Source: an uncultured Rikenellaceae bacterium (GTDB lineage Bacteria; Bacteroidota; Bacteroidia; Bacteroidales; Rikenellaceae). From it: a stretch of 64,000 nt of DNA. This document shows, piece after piece, positions 1 through 9,256 of this stretch. The notes beneath the pieces are model-generated. The model was not told the DNA's origin, did not search any database, and saw only the letters and a list, made by a program, of their open reading frames with translations. The DNA lies in contig CAJTLO010000003.1 of assembly GCA_910577285.1 (NCBI GenBank), positions 2,774 to 66,773 of the forward strand. The letters run 5' to 3'. Each line of letters begins with the position of its first letter. Position 1 is the first letter of the stretch. A program made the position numbers and the translations under genes.

Positions 1-191
1 CGGTGTTCGTTGTGCCGACACGCCCTTGTCGGTGCACGTTGCAAGGTTTCGGGCGGGGGTTGTCGGTGGCCGTGCCGCAAAGTGCGGATGTCGATGCGGT
101 GTTCGTTGTGCCGACACGCCCTTGTCGGTGCACGTTGCAAGGTTTCGGGCGAGGGTGTCGGTGGCCGTGCCGTAAAGCGCGGATGTCGGTG
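1..191. repeat. Tandem direct repeat, two copies of about 96 bp
   Basis: Bases 1-96 are repeated at 97-191 with a few substitutions and a one-base length difference. Both copies start with cggtgttcgttgtgccgac. The array may continue left of the window. Reading frames across it give only repeated low-complexity peptide, and the unit lengths do not preserve one frame, so I treat it as non-coding. No inverted ends or transposase are visible. Confidence 0.85.
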
Positions 192-289
192 GGCTCTTGC
201 TGTGCCGCCGCATCGTTGAAGAGAGCGAGGTAAAATTGCCCGGCCTTGTGTGGAGGAGACGGGCGATTTTCCGAAGGCGGGATAAACGA

Positions 290-316
290 AAGGGGTTGTC
301 GGAAAGACAACCCCTT
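290..316 (-). terminator. Rho-independent terminator after mutB
   Basis: An 11-bp perfect stem (290-300 with 306-316) with a 5-base loop lies 24 bases past the mutB stop. On the minus strand it is followed by a T-rich stretch, the complement of the A-rich bases 283-289. Confidence 0.8.
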
Positions 317-340
317 ATCGTGTTACCGGCGCTGCCGGTG

Positions 341-2479
341 TTACTCCTGCATCAGGATTTCGAGGATCTTGATGGCTGCCGAGGCGATCGGCGTGCCGGG
401 GCCGAAGATGGCTGCCGCACCGTCGTTGTAGAGCTCCTCGTAGTCCTGGGCGGGGATCACGCCGCCCACGATGACGATGATGTCCTCGCGGCCCAGCTTT
501 TTGAGCTCGGCGATGATCTGCGGAACGAGGGTGAGGTGTCCGGCGGCGAGCGACGATACGCCCACTACGTGCACGTCGTTCTCGACGGCCTGTTTGGCCG
601 CCTCGGCCGGCGTCTGGAAAAGCGGCCCCATGTCTACGTCGAACCCGATGTCGGCGTAGCCCGTGGCCACCACCTTGGCGCCGCGGTCATGACCGTCCTG
701 TCCAAGCTTGGCGATCATGATGCGGGGCTGGCGGCCCTCCTTGCGTGCGAACTCCTCGGCCATCGTCCGGGCTTTCGCAAAATTCTCGTCTGCTTTCACT
801 TCGCTTGAGTATACTCCTGAGATTGAACGTATCACGGCTTTGTAGCGGCCTGCCACCACTTCGCAGGCGTCCGATATCTCGCCCAGCGAGGCGCGTACTT
901 TGGCAGCCTCCACGGCGAGCTCCAGCAGGTTGCCCTTGCCGCTGCGGACGCATTCGGTGATGGCGGCGAGCGCCTGTCGTACATCGGCCTCGTTGCGGTT
1001 CGCACGCAACTCCTGCAGACGCTTGATCTGTGCCTCGCGTACGGCCGTGTTGTCCACGGCGAGGATGTCGATCGGGTCCTCCTTCGGCAGGCGGTATTTG
1101 TTGACGCCGACGATGATCTCGCTGCCGGAGTCGATGTGGGCCTGCTTGCGGGCTGCGGCCTCCTCGATGCGCATCTTCGGGATGCCCGTTTCGATGGCTT
1201 TCGCCATGCCGCCGAGGCTTTCGATCTCCTGGATATGTTCCCAGGCCTTGTGAGCGATCTCGTGGGTCAGCGCCTCCACGTAGTAGGAGCCTGCCCACGG
1301 GTCTACCTCGCGGGTGACGGAGGTCTCCTCCTGGATGTAGATCTGCGTGTTGCGGGCGATGCGGGCGGAGAAGTCCGTCGGCAGCGCGATGGCCTCGTCC
1401 AGGGCGTTGGTGTGCAACGACTGCGTGTGGCCGAGGGCGGCGCCCATGGCCTCGATGGCGGTGCGGGCCACGTTGTTGAACGGGTCCTGTTCGGTGAGCG
1501 ACCATCCCGATGTCTGGCAGTGCGTGCGCAGGGCCATGGATTTCGGGTTCTTCGGGTTGAACTGGCTCACGATCTTGGCCCACAGGAGCCGGGCGGCACG
1601 CATCTTGGCGATCTCCATGAAGTGGTTCATGCCCACGCCCCAGAAGAACGAGAGGCGGGGTGCGAACTGGTCCACGGTCATGCCGGCGTTGATGCCGGCG
1701 CGGATGTACTCCAGACCGTCGGCCAGCGTGTAGGCCAGCTCGATATCGGCCGTGGCGCCCGCCTCCTGCATGTGGTAGCCGGAGATGGAGATGGAGTTGA
1801 ACTTGGGCATGTTCTTGGCCGTGTACTCGAAAATGTCGGCGATGATCCGCATGGAGAATTCGGGCGGGTAGATGTAGGTGTTGCGCACCATGAACTCCTT
1901 GAGGATGTCGTTCTGGATCGTTCCGGCCATCTGATCGAGGCGCACGCCCTGTTCGAGTCCGGAAACGATGTAGAAGGCGAGTACCGGAAGTACGGCGCCG
2001 TTCATCGTCATCGAAACGGACATCTGGTCGAGCGGTATGCCTTCGAAGAGCACCTTCATGTCCTCCACGGAGCATATCGAAACGCCCGCTTTGCCCACGT
2101 CGCCCACTACGCGCGGATGGTCGGCGTCATAGCCGCGGTGGGTGGCCAGGTCGAACGCCACCGAAAGTCCCTTCTGCCCGGAGGCGAGGTTGCGGCGGTA
2201 GAAGGCGTTGCTCTCCTCGGCGGTCGAGAAGCCCGCATACTGGCGGATGGTCCACGGACGCATCACGTACATCGTGCTGTAGGGGCCGCGCAGGAAGGGG
2301 GCGATACCTGCCGCATAGTTGAGGTGTTCGAGTCCTTCGAGGTCCTTTTCGGTGTAAGTTCCCTTGACGGGGATCTGCTCGGCGGTCATCCACACGCTTT
2401 CGCCGTGGCCGCCTTTTCCGGCGTGGCAGCATTTGGCCGGCCCGCCTTCGTATGTCAATGCTGAAAATTTTGCTCTCAT
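341..2479 (-). CDS. mutB: Methylmalonyl-CoA mutase large (catalytic) subunit
   Basis: 712 residues, the usual size for the B12-dependent mutase that interconverts succinyl-CoA and (R)-methylmalonyl-CoA in propionate metabolism. The N-terminal TIM barrel carries the family segment TIRQYAGFSTAEESN. The C-terminal cobalamin domain has DxHxxG (Asp595, His597, Gly600 in GQDGHDRG). It lies 24 bases downstream of mutA on the same strand, so the two are almost certainly one operon making the heterodimer. The start codon at 2479 gives an MRAKFSAL N-terminus as expected. Cytoplasmic. Succinate-to-propionate direction is inference from family biology in Bacteroidales. Confidence 0.97.
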   Translation of the reverse strand: MRAKFSALTYEGGPAKCCHAGKGGHGESVWMTAEQIPVKGTYTEKDLEGLEHLNYAAGIAPFLRGPYSTMYVMRPWTIRQYAGFSTAEESNAFYRRNLASGQKGLSVAFDLATHRGYDADHPRVVGDVGKAGVSICSVEDMKVLFEGIPLDQMSVSMTMNGAVLPVLAFYIVSGLEQGVRLDQMAGTIQNDILKEFMVRNTYIYPPEFSMRIIADIFEYTAKNMPKFNSISISGYHMQEAGATADIELAYTLADGLEYIRAGINAGMTVDQFAPRLSFFWGVGMNHFMEIAKMRAARLLWAKIVSQFNPKNPKSMALRTHCQTSGWSLTEQDPFNNVARTAIEAMGAALGHTQSLHTNALDEAIALPTDFSARIARNTQIYIQEETSVTREVDPWAGSYYVEALTHEIAHKAWEHIQEIESLGGMAKAIETGIPKMRIEEAAARKQAHIDSGSEIIVGVNKYRLPKEDPIDILAVDNTAVREAQIKRLQELRANRNEADVRQALAAITECVRSGKGNLLELAVEAAKVRASLGEISDACEVVAGRYKAVIRSISGVYSSEVKADENFAKARTMAEEFARKEGRQPRIMIAKLGQDGHDRGAKVVATGYADIGFDVDMGPLFQTPAEAAKQAVENDVHVVGVSSLAAGHLTLVPQIIAELKKLGREDIIVIVGGVIPAQDYEELYNDGAAAIFGPGTPIASAAIKILEILMQE

Positions 2480-2503
2480 CGTTCTTGTCGTGTTACCCCG
2501 TTG

Positions 2504-4348
2504 TTAGATTCCGAGTTCCTTAACGTATCCCCTCAGGGTTTCGAGGACGTTGCTCCTTACGCTGATGAAGCGGGTGATGCCCTGCGCTTCGAGTTCGGGC
2601 TGCGACGCCGGGGCGCCGGCCACGACGAAGAGCGCCTTGTCGCCGAGAATCTCCCTGGCTTTCGGGGCGAGCGTCGCGTAGTCGTCGTCTGCGGCGCAGA
2701 TGACCACGATCTCTGCTCCCGACCGGAGCGCTTCCTGTGCGCCCTCCTCCACCGAGTGGAAGAAGGTGTTGTCCTGCACGCGGATGCCGGCACAGGCGAA
2801 GAAGTTGCAGGCGAACTGCGAGCGTGCCCGCGCCATGGCGAGCGTGCCGCAGGTGAGCATGAAGGCCCGCGGGCTGCGGCCGCTGCGGTCCACCTTCAGA
2901 CGGAGCTGCTCGAAAGCCATGCCGCCGCGGTAGGGGCGCAATACGTTGCCCTCCCATGCGGCGGGGGTGACGCAGGTCGGAGTGATGGCCTCGTCGGCCA
3001 CCTCGTTGAAGTTGGGGTATTGGTTGGTTCCCAGGAGCACGATGCGGCGTGTGGCCACGGCGTTGTCTTTCGCCTCGGCCGAGGCTTTTACCGCGTCGGG
3101 AATGAAGCCGTCGCGGAAAGCGGCCGTGTAACCGCCCCGTTCCTCCACTTCGCGGAAGAGTTTCCAGGCCTGTTCGGCGATGCTCTGCGTGAGGTTCTCT
3201 ATATAATAGGAGCCGCCTGCGGGGTCCACCACATTATCGAAATGGGATTCGCTCTTGAGCAGGAGCTGTACGTTGCGTGCGATGCGCGAGGAGAATTCCG
3301 TGGGGCTTTCGTAGGCCGCGTCGAAGGGACGTACCTCCAGCGAGTGCACGCCGGCCAGGGAGGCGCTCATCGCCTCGGTCGTGCCGCGCAGCATGTTCAC
3401 GTAGGGGTCGTAGGCGGTGACGTTCCAGTCCGCCGTCACGGCATGGGTGAACATCTTGCGGGCGCAGCCGTCCGTGTAGGCGTTCATGATATTGGCCCAC
3501 AGCATGCGGCCTGCGCGGAACTTGGCCATCTCCATGAAGTAGTTGGAGCTTACGGCCATCGAGAAACGGATGGTCTTGGCAGCCTCTTCGGCGCTCAGCC
3601 CCTCCTCCATGAGGTTGACCACATATTCGTGGCCGGCCGCCAAGGTGAAGGCCAGCTCCTGGGTGATGGTCGAACCGCTGTTCTGGAATGTTTCGCCCGA
3701 TACGGTCACGAACTTCGCCTTGGGCCACTGTGCGGCACCCTTGACGAGCCCGGCGAGGGTCTTGTAGCACTTCCGGCCGTCGTCGCCGTCGCAGAAAGCG
3801 CCCGTGAGCGAGAGCTGGCGGATGAGCGGGTCGAAGCCGAAGAATACGCGGAATTTCTCCGGAGAGGCTTTCTTGGCCTCGGCCACGGCGAGCACCTTGT
3901 CGGGCAGCTCGGCGTCGGGTTTGCCGCCGAATGCCAGTTCGGTGGCGTTGAGGTCGATGCCGGCCATGAGGTCGGCCACCTGCTGGGCGGAGAGCTTGCC
4001 GGCGAGTTCGAATCCGATGGACTCTGCGCCCGCCTCCACCGCATGCAGGGCGAGGCGGTTGGCCTCGGCTACATCGCTTACGGCGATGGTCTGGTGGATG
4101 CGCCAGCGGTTGTTGCACCTGTTGCCCCTGACATAGGGGAATTCGCCGCTCTTCTTACCGAGGTATTCGAGCCCGGCGAGGTCTTCGGCCCGGTAGTACG
4201 GGCGGACGTTGAATCCCTCGTTCGTGCGCCATACCAGTTTCTTCTGGTAGTCGGCCCCCTTGAGGTCGGCCGTAATCACCTCTTCCCACTGCTCGGTGCT
4301 CACCGGCGGGAATTGGGAGAACAGCTTCTCTTCCGTGTTATTTGCCAT
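2504..4348 (-). CDS. mutA: Methylmalonyl-CoA mutase small subunit
   Basis: 614 residues, homologous to MutB along its length but without DxHxxG in the C-terminal domain, as expected for the non-catalytic, non-cobalamin-binding subunit. It starts at an ATG (MANNTEEKLF) about 60 bases below a TAACTTTG -7 element and leads the mutA-mutB operon. It forms the heterodimer with MutB. No epimerase or GTPase chaperone gene (mce, meaB) lies beside it here. Confidence 0.95.
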   Translation of the reverse strand: MANNTEEKLFSQFPPVSTEQWEEVITADLKGADYQKKLVWRTNEGFNVRPYYRAEDLAGLEYLGKKSGEFPYVRGNRCNNRWRIHQTIAVSDVAEANRLALHAVEAGAESIGFELAGKLSAQQVADLMAGIDLNATELAFGGKPDAELPDKVLAVAEAKKASPEKFRVFFGFDPLIRQLSLTGAFCDGDDGRKCYKTLAGLVKGAAQWPKAKFVTVSGETFQNSGSTITQELAFTLAAGHEYVVNLMEEGLSAEEAAKTIRFSMAVSSNYFMEMAKFRAGRMLWANIMNAYTDGCARKMFTHAVTADWNVTAYDPYVNMLRGTTEAMSASLAGVHSLEVRPFDAAYESPTEFSSRIARNVQLLLKSESHFDNVVDPAGGSYYIENLTQSIAEQAWKLFREVEERGGYTAAFRDGFIPDAVKASAEAKDNAVATRRIVLLGTNQYPNFNEVADEAITPTCVTPAAWEGNVLRPYRGGMAFEQLRLKVDRSGRSPRAFMLTCGTLAMARARSQFACNFFACAGIRVQDNTFFHSVEEGAQEALRSGAEIVVICAADDDYATLAPKAREILGDKALFVVAGAPASQPELEAQGITRFISVRSNVLETLRGYVKELGI

Positions 4349-4407
4349 AACGTTTTATATGAAGGTTGATATATTGTCGGTTTGGAATCCATAATGGCTT
4401 CAACCTA

Positions 4408-4415
4408 CAAAGTTA
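4408..4415 (-). promoter_or_regulatory. Promoter -7 element of mutA-mutB
   Basis: The minus strand reads TAACTTTG, matching the Bacteroidetes primary-sigma -7 consensus TAnnTTTG, about 60 bases upstream of the mutA ATG. No good TTTG -33 box is seen at the right distance. Confidence 0.55.
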
Positions 4416-4626
4416 TAAATTTTTTGATAAGGCGATGGGTCCGGCGTTAAATCGTGAGCGGAGTGGCCGATATTCCCGGTTGGCTGCGTCCCCCGGCCGG
4501 GGACGGAAGCCGTTGTCGCCTCTTTCCCGGCGGTGCGTTCGCAGGCTGCGGTCGGGTACCCCGAAGCGTCGTCCGGCGCGTCGTTTCGTATCGGGTCGCG
4601 ATGCCGGAGGAGTTGGCGTAATTTGC

Positions 4627-4634
4627 TATCTTTG
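4627..4634 (+). promoter_or_regulatory. Promoter -7 element of the ubiD-like gene
   Basis: TATCTTTG matches TAnnTTTG and lies about 140 bases before the chosen start. It implies a leader of roughly 138 bases and argues against the longer in-frame start at 4533, which would lie upstream of the promoter. Confidence 0.55.
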
Positions 4635-4775
4635 CCGGAAATGCCCGCCGGGCGGACGATCGGGGGCGGTCCGTTTTCCCTCGGGTACGAGGGGCGGCGG
4701 CGTCGAGGTTCGGGGGGCTGCGGTCCGGGTTGCTGCAAAAGCATCCGGCGGAAAGAATTTAAGAGGAGGAAGTTT

Positions 4776-6608
4776 ATGTACGGCAGTTTGCGGGAATATA
4801 TCGACCGGCTCGAAAGGGAAGGCGAGCTGGTGCGGGTGAAGACCTTTGTGAATCCGGTGGAGGAGATGGCCGAGATCGCCGACCGGGTGGTGAAGCATGG
4901 CGGCAAGGCGCTGCTTTTCGAGAATACGGGGACTCCTTTCCCGGTGGCGATGAACCTCTTCGGTTCCGACCGCCGCATGGCGTTGGCCCTCGGTGCCGCC
5001 TCGCTCGACGAGCTGCCGCTCCGCATCGGACGGTTGGCCGAGGCGGCCATGTCGCCCAAAGGGAGCCTCGCCGAGAAGATCGGGACCCTGCCCCTGTTGG
5101 GCGAGGCGGCGCGTTGGTTCCCCAAGCGGCTGCGCGGCCGGGGGGCGTGCCAGCAGGTGGTCCGGACGGGCGACGATGCGTCGCTCGATATCCTGCCGGT
5201 GCTCAAGTGCTGGCCCGCCGACGGGGGGCGTTTCGTGACGCTGCCCATGGTGCATACGGTCGACCCGGTCACCGGGGCGGGGAACGTGGGCATGTACCGC
5301 ATGCAGGTGTTCGACGACCGCACTACGGGGATGCACTGGCACATGCATAAGACCGGTGCGAAACATTACGAGGCCTATCGGCGGGCGGGGCGGCGGATGC
5401 CCGTGAGCGTCTGCCTCGGCGGCGATCCGGCCTACGCCTACGCCGCCACGGCACCCCTGCCCGACGGAATCGACGAGTACCTGCTGGCGGGGTTCCTGCG
5501 GGGGCGACCTGTGCGGCTGGTCCGCTGCGTGACCAACGACCTCTATGTCCCGGCCGACTGCGACTTCGTGATCGAGGGGTATGTGGATCCTGCGGAGGAG
5601 AAGGTCGTCGAGGGGCCTTTCGGCGACCACACCGGGTTCTACTCCCTGGAAGACCGCTATCCGCGTTTCCATGTCACGGCGGTGACGCACCGTCGCGATG
5701 CGGTGTGGCCCGCCACGGTGGTGGGCGTTCCGGTGCAGGAGGACTACTTCATCGCCAAGGCCACGGAGCGGATTTTCCTCGCTCCCATACGGCTCGCCCT
5801 GCAACCCGATCTGGAGGGGCTGCACATGCCCGCATCGGGGGTAGCGCACAATCTCGCGATCGTTTCCCAGCGGGTCCGTTACCCGGGCCATGTGCGGCAG
5901 ACCGTCTCTTCGCTGTGGGGGGCGGGGCAGATGATGTTCAACAAATACATGCTCGTCGTCTCGGCGGGCACCGATGTGCGCGACGGGCGGGCGTTGGCCC
6001 GGTTGCTGCGGGCGGCGGAGCCGGAACGGGCGGCCATACGGGGCGAGGGGGTGCTCGACGTGCTCGATCATGCCGCGGCCGAAACGGGCTACGGCGGCAA
6101 GCTGGCGCTCGATTTGACCGGTCTTCCGGAGGGGGAGGTTCCTCCGTTGGCCGTGCCGGGACCGATCGTGCCGGCGGGAGGCATCGCGGCGTGGAGCATG
6201 GAGTTCTATCCGGAGTGGGGCGTCGCGGTGCTCTTCGCCCCGCCCGGAGCGGAGGCGGATGTCGCGGCGTTCGTGCGGACGAATTGTCCGCAGGCCCGCA
6301 TCGCCGTGCTCTTCGATACGGCCGCGCAGGGGTTGGACGGCGCCGGTCTGCTGTGGCTGGCGACGGCCGATACCGACGCCGGGCGCGATATTCGCTTTTG
6401 CGACGGTATGCTGCTGGCCGATGCACGCACGAAACTGCCGGGCCGGGCCGGGTATCCCGCCCGGTTTCCCAATCCGACGGTCGCCTCCAAGGCCATTCGG
6501 ACGCTCGTGGATGCACGCTGGGAGGAGTATGGCATAGGTGATTTCCTCCCCTCTCCCTCCCGCCTGTACGAGCGGTTGCGACGGGGCGCCGGGGCGGCGG
6601 TCGAATGA
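4776..6608 (+). CDS. UbiD-family decarboxylase, probable menaquinone-pathway enzyme
   Basis: 610 residues from the ATG at 4776, five bases after the purine-rich site aggagga. The frame is open from 4533 but the added segment has no family character. UbiD enzymes decarboxylate aromatic or unsaturated acids using prenylated FMN. Internal family segments are seen, such as EGPFGDHTGFY around the middle. Bacteroidales relatives are annotated as menaquinone biosynthesis decarboxylases. Because mqnE of the futalosine route lies about 9 kb away, this could be the decarboxylase of that route (MqnL-like), but substrate assignment is inference. The HhH gene follows after 55 bases on the same strand. Confidence 0.88.
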   Translation: MYGSLREYIDRLEREGELVRVKTFVNPVEEMAEIADRVVKHGGKALLFENTGTPFPVAMNLFGSDRRMALALGAASLDELPLRIGRLAEAAMSPKGSLAEKIGTLPLLGEAARWFPKRLRGRGACQQVVRTGDDASLDILPVLKCWPADGGRFVTLPMVHTVDPVTGAGNVGMYRMQVFDDRTTGMHWHMHKTGAKHYEAYRRAGRRMPVSVCLGGDPAYAYAATAPLPDGIDEYLLAGFLRGRPVRLVRCVTNDLYVPADCDFVIEGYVDPAEEKVVEGPFGDHTGFYSLEDRYPRFHVTAVTHRRDAVWPATVVGVPVQEDYFIAKATERIFLAPIRLALQPDLEGLHMPASGVAHNLAIVSQRVRYPGHVRQTVSSLWGAGQMMFNKYMLVVSAGTDVRDGRALARLLRAAEPERAAIRGEGVLDVLDHAAAETGYGGKLALDLTGLPEGEVPPLAVPGPIVPAGGIAAWSMEFYPEWGVAVLFAPPGAEADVAAFVRTNCPQARIAVLFDTAAQGLDGAGLLWLATADTDAGRDIRFCDGMLLADARTKLPGRAGYPARFPNPTVASKAIRTLVDARWEEYGIGDFLPSPSRLYERLRRGAGAAVE

Positions 6609-6663
6609 TGTTTTTGCGGCCGCCGGGGGGCGCCGAATCCCCGGCCGGGCTTGCTGTTCCCGC

Positions 6664-7878
6664 ATGAAAAAGAAAACGGATGGTATGATTCCAGGTAGCG
6701 ATGCCGGTAAACGGCGTTGGGGCTTTTCGGCCCGCGAACGCAGGGCGATTCTGTTGTTGCTCCCGTTGCTGGGGGCGCTCGTGTGGCTCGTGTCGGAGGC
6801 GCTCCGGCCCCGCTTCGGCGATGGCGCCCTGTTGTTGGGCGACGGGCTCGCAGGAAAGGAGACGCCTCTCGCGGCGGATACGGTCGGAGGAGGCGCTTCG
6901 CAACTGTTCCGTTTCGATCCGAATACCGTGACGTACGAGGAGCTGCGTCTGTTGGGAGTGGCTCCGCGGGTGGCGGCGGGAATCGTCAAATACCGGGCGG
7001 CGGGGAAGGTATTCGCTCTTCCCGAAGAGTTCGCCGCCTGCTACGGCATCACCGATTCGGCCTATGCGTGCCTGAAACCCTACATCGTTATCGGAGAGGC
7101 GTATCGCCTGCAGCCTCGCCCGCGGAGTGCTGCCCGTACTCCCGAGGGCCGGGTCCCTGCCGGGAGGTCCGTCGAGGAGCCTGCGCAGGAAGAACTGTCG
7201 CCCGATGCGCCGCTCGCACCGTTCGACCCCAACCGGCTCGACGAGGCCGGTTTCGTGGCGCTCGGCTTCTCGCCGCGCCAGGCCCGCACGATACTGAACT
7301 TCCGCGATGCCTGCGGCGGTTTCCGCACGGCCGGCGATCTGGGTCGTTCCCGGGCGGTGTCCGGGGAGATGTTCGCCCGGCTGGAACCCTACATCGTCAT
7401 CGCTTCGGCCGAAGGGGGCGGAGAAGAGGCGGAGGCGGGGCGGGTCGCCCGAGGGGAGGTGCGTTCCGTGCCGGTGGAGCTGAACCGAGCCGATTCGGTG
7501 GCGTTGCTGGCCGTGCGCGGGATAGGGCCTGCGACCGCATCGGCCATTCTCGCTTATCGGGAGCGGCTCGGCGGGTTCCGCGACCGGGAACAGGTGACGG
7601 AAACCGGCCTGGTGACCGAGCGTAACTGGGAGCTGATGAAGGAACAAATTTGGGCCGACAGTTGCGCAATTCGGAAAATTGATATTAACTTTGCGGCTCC
7701 GAACGCTGTGGCGAAGCATCCCTACGTTACGCCGCGTATCTTGCGGAAGATGCTTCGTAACAGACAATTGAAAGGAGGTTGGAGTACGATTGAGGATATG
7801 GTCGAAGACAATACGTTGACGAGCGAGGAGGCCGGAAAGCTGGCCCCGTATCTTCATTTCGGCACCGTCCCCCTTTGA
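6664..7878 (+). CDS. ComEA-like protein with four helix-hairpin-helix units
   Basis: 404 residues from MKKKTDGMIPGS. One membrane segment lies at about residues 28-45 (ILLLLPLLGALVWLVSEAL), with the rest probably outside the cytoplasm. Four helix-hairpin-helix modules follow, near residues 80-145, 180-245, 268-330 and 345-402. Each begins with an F/L-DPN or LN-type turn and ends at a YIVI- or YLHF-like segment. The third has the clearest DNA-binding hairpin, VRGIGPATASAI. ComEA-type proteins bind incoming DNA during competence, but in Bacteroidetes the role of these multi-HhH proteins is not established. No other competence gene is nearby. Confidence 0.85.
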   Translation: MKKKTDGMIPGSDAGKRRWGFSARERRAILLLLPLLGALVWLVSEALRPRFGDGALLLGDGLAGKETPLAADTVGGGASQLFRFDPNTVTYEELRLLGVAPRVAAGIVKYRAAGKVFALPEEFAACYGITDSAYACLKPYIVIGEAYRLQPRPRSAARTPEGRVPAGRSVEEPAQEELSPDAPLAPFDPNRLDEAGFVALGFSPRQARTILNFRDACGGFRTAGDLGRSRAVSGEMFARLEPYIVIASAEGGGEEAEAGRVARGEVRSVPVELNRADSVALLAVRGIGPATASAILAYRERLGGFRDREQVTETGLVTERNWELMKEQIWADSCAIRKIDINFAAPNAVAKHPYVTPRILRKMLRNRQLKGGWSTIEDMVEDNTLTSEEAGKLAPYLHFGTVPL

Positions 7879-7981
7879 CGGACGGGCCGTGTCGCCGGGT
7901 TTTCCGGCAACGAAACCGATGCAACAGGCGCCCATTGAGGGGCGTACAACCGAATTTCAATAACCAAAAATAGTTACGACA

Positions 7982-8176
7982 ATGATTATCATGCCGATCA
8001 AAGAGGGCGAGAACATCGAGAGGGCCCTCAAGAAATTCAAACGTAAATACGAGCGCACGGGCGTGCTCAAGGAGCTTCGCCGCCGCCAGTACTTCACCAA
8101 ACCTTCGGTGGTGAAGCGCGAGCAGAAGATACATGCCGTGTATGTGGAGCAGCTCCACCGCAACGAGGAGGAGTAG
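7982..8176 (+). CDS. rpsU: 30S ribosomal protein S21
   Basis: 64 residues, basic, with the bS21 pattern IKEGENIERALKKFKRKYER followed by RRRQYFTKPSVVKR. bS21 sits on the small subunit near the 16S rRNA 3' end and the anti-Shine-Dalgarno region. The ATG at 7982 (MIIMPIKEG) gives the usual N-terminus. It lies about 100 bases after the HhH gene. I see no good -7 element in that gap, so co-transcription with the upstream gene is possible. Confidence 0.96.
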   Translation: MIIMPIKEGENIERALKKFKRKYERTGVLKELRRRQYFTKPSVVKREQKIHAVYVEQLHRNEEE

Positions 8177-8243
8177 GTTCCGCTGAGCTTGCCGCTCCCC
8201 GAGGAGTCTTTGTTTGAAGACAGGGGGCAGGAAGCGAAGAACG

Positions 8244-8272
8244 ACGGGGCGACGGATTTTTCCGCCGCCCCG
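8244..8272 (+). terminator. Possible terminator hairpin after rpsU
   Basis: A GC-rich inverted repeat (cggggcg...cgccccg) with a loop containing five T. It has no U-tract downstream, so terminator function is uncertain. The rest of 8177-8671 holds no gene or RNA that I can support. Confidence 0.35.
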
Positions 8273-8671
8273 TTCGCATTCAGGGAGTTCGCATCGCTGG
8301 ATATCGCATCTCCGGGAATCGCGAGCCCGGGCGGATGCTACGCTCTCCGGCGGTCCGTGAGCTCGCCGAAGACGTGCACCTGCCGATTTCTTATGTTTAT
8401 GGAAGGCTTTGTGGTCGTATCTTTTCTGGCCTGCCGGCTGCACGGGCGGGGAGCTTCCAGGGCGTAAGGGAACGTTTCGGGGCGATTCGCTTCAACACGC
8501 GATTCTGTTGACGTTCCGCCGACTGCAATACGTGCGGGCGAGGGCTTCCGCGTTGCGTAAGGGGGCCGCATGCGTGGCCGGAAGGGCTGCATGTCGCCGG
8601 CTCCGCTCGCGGTGCCGAGGGGATGCGATCGGACGAGGGAGGAGCGGGGCGGCAGGCCCGCCCTGCGGGAG

Positions 8672-9256
8672 TTACAGGATGCCGCTCTCTGCGATGAGTT
8701 TGCAGAGCTGGGTGCGGGCGCGGTGGATCTGGGTCTTGACCGTCCCCAGCGGAAGGTCGAGTTCGTCGGCGATCTCTTCGTAGGAGTACTCCCTGAAGAA
8801 CCGCAGCTCGATCAGGCGCCGGTAACGCGGCGTCATGCGCGAGAGGTGGTTTTCGAGTTGTTTGCCGTTCTGGCTGTTGATGACGCGCTCCTCGGGGGTG
8901 GCCTCGTGCGAGGGCGGGTTGATGTAGACCTTGCCGCCTGCGGGGGAGGTGTCTATCTGCACGTCGTCGCGCCGTTTGCGCATGAAGTCGATGAACGTAT
9001 TCCGTGCGATGGTGTAGATCCACTGGCCGAAGGTGAAAGCCGTGTCGTACTTGCCCAGGTTGAGAAAGACTTTCACGAAGGTTTCCTGCAACAGGTCGTC
9101 CGCATCGTCGCCGTTGCCGCCCGTGCGGTTGAGGTAGAGTTTGTAGATGCCGTCGCGGTAGCGGTTGAAGAGGGTTTCGAATGCTGTCGCATCGCCGTCG
9201 TGGGCGAGGGTGACGAGCTGTTGGTCGGTCAGTATGATGTAGTTGCTTATCTCCAT
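8672..9256 (-). CDS. ECF-type RNA polymerase sigma factor
   Basis: 194 residues from MEISNYIILT; the longer start at 9298 would extend into the upstream gene and lacks family similarity. Region 2 (about residues 25-95) includes DADDLLQETFVKVF and FGQWIYTIARNTFIDF. Region 4 (about 135-185) includes YSYEEIADELDLPLGTVKTQ, the helix-turn-helix that reads the -35 box. Region 3 is absent, as in ECF factors. The ATG overlaps the stop of the upstream glycosyltransferase by ten bases, which suggests translational coupling. No anti-sigma gene is adjacent, so how it is controlled is not visible. Confidence 0.93.
   Translation of the reverse strand: MEISNYIILTDQQLVTLAHDGDATAFETLFNRYRDGIYKLYLNRTGGNGDDADDLLQETFVKVFLNLGKYDTAFTFGQWIYTIARNTFIDFMRKRRDDVQIDTSPAGGKVYINPPSHEATPEERVINSQNGKQLENHLSRMTPRYRRLIELRFFREYSYEEIADELDLPLGTVKTQIHRARTQLCKLIAESGIL

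Noticed and set aside
1..240. Short repeat-containing peptides at the left edge
   Set aside because: The units of 96 and 95 bp do not keep one frame and the peptides show no family or start signal.
4626..6989. 787-codon minus-strand frame over the UbiD gene
   Set aside because: The plus-strand UbiD protein has full family motifs and a ribosome-binding site; the antisense product is Arg/Pro-rich low-complexity sequence.
8177..8671. A small gene after rpsU (92-codon frame)
   Set aside because: No start signal, no family character, and codon pattern unlike the neighbours.
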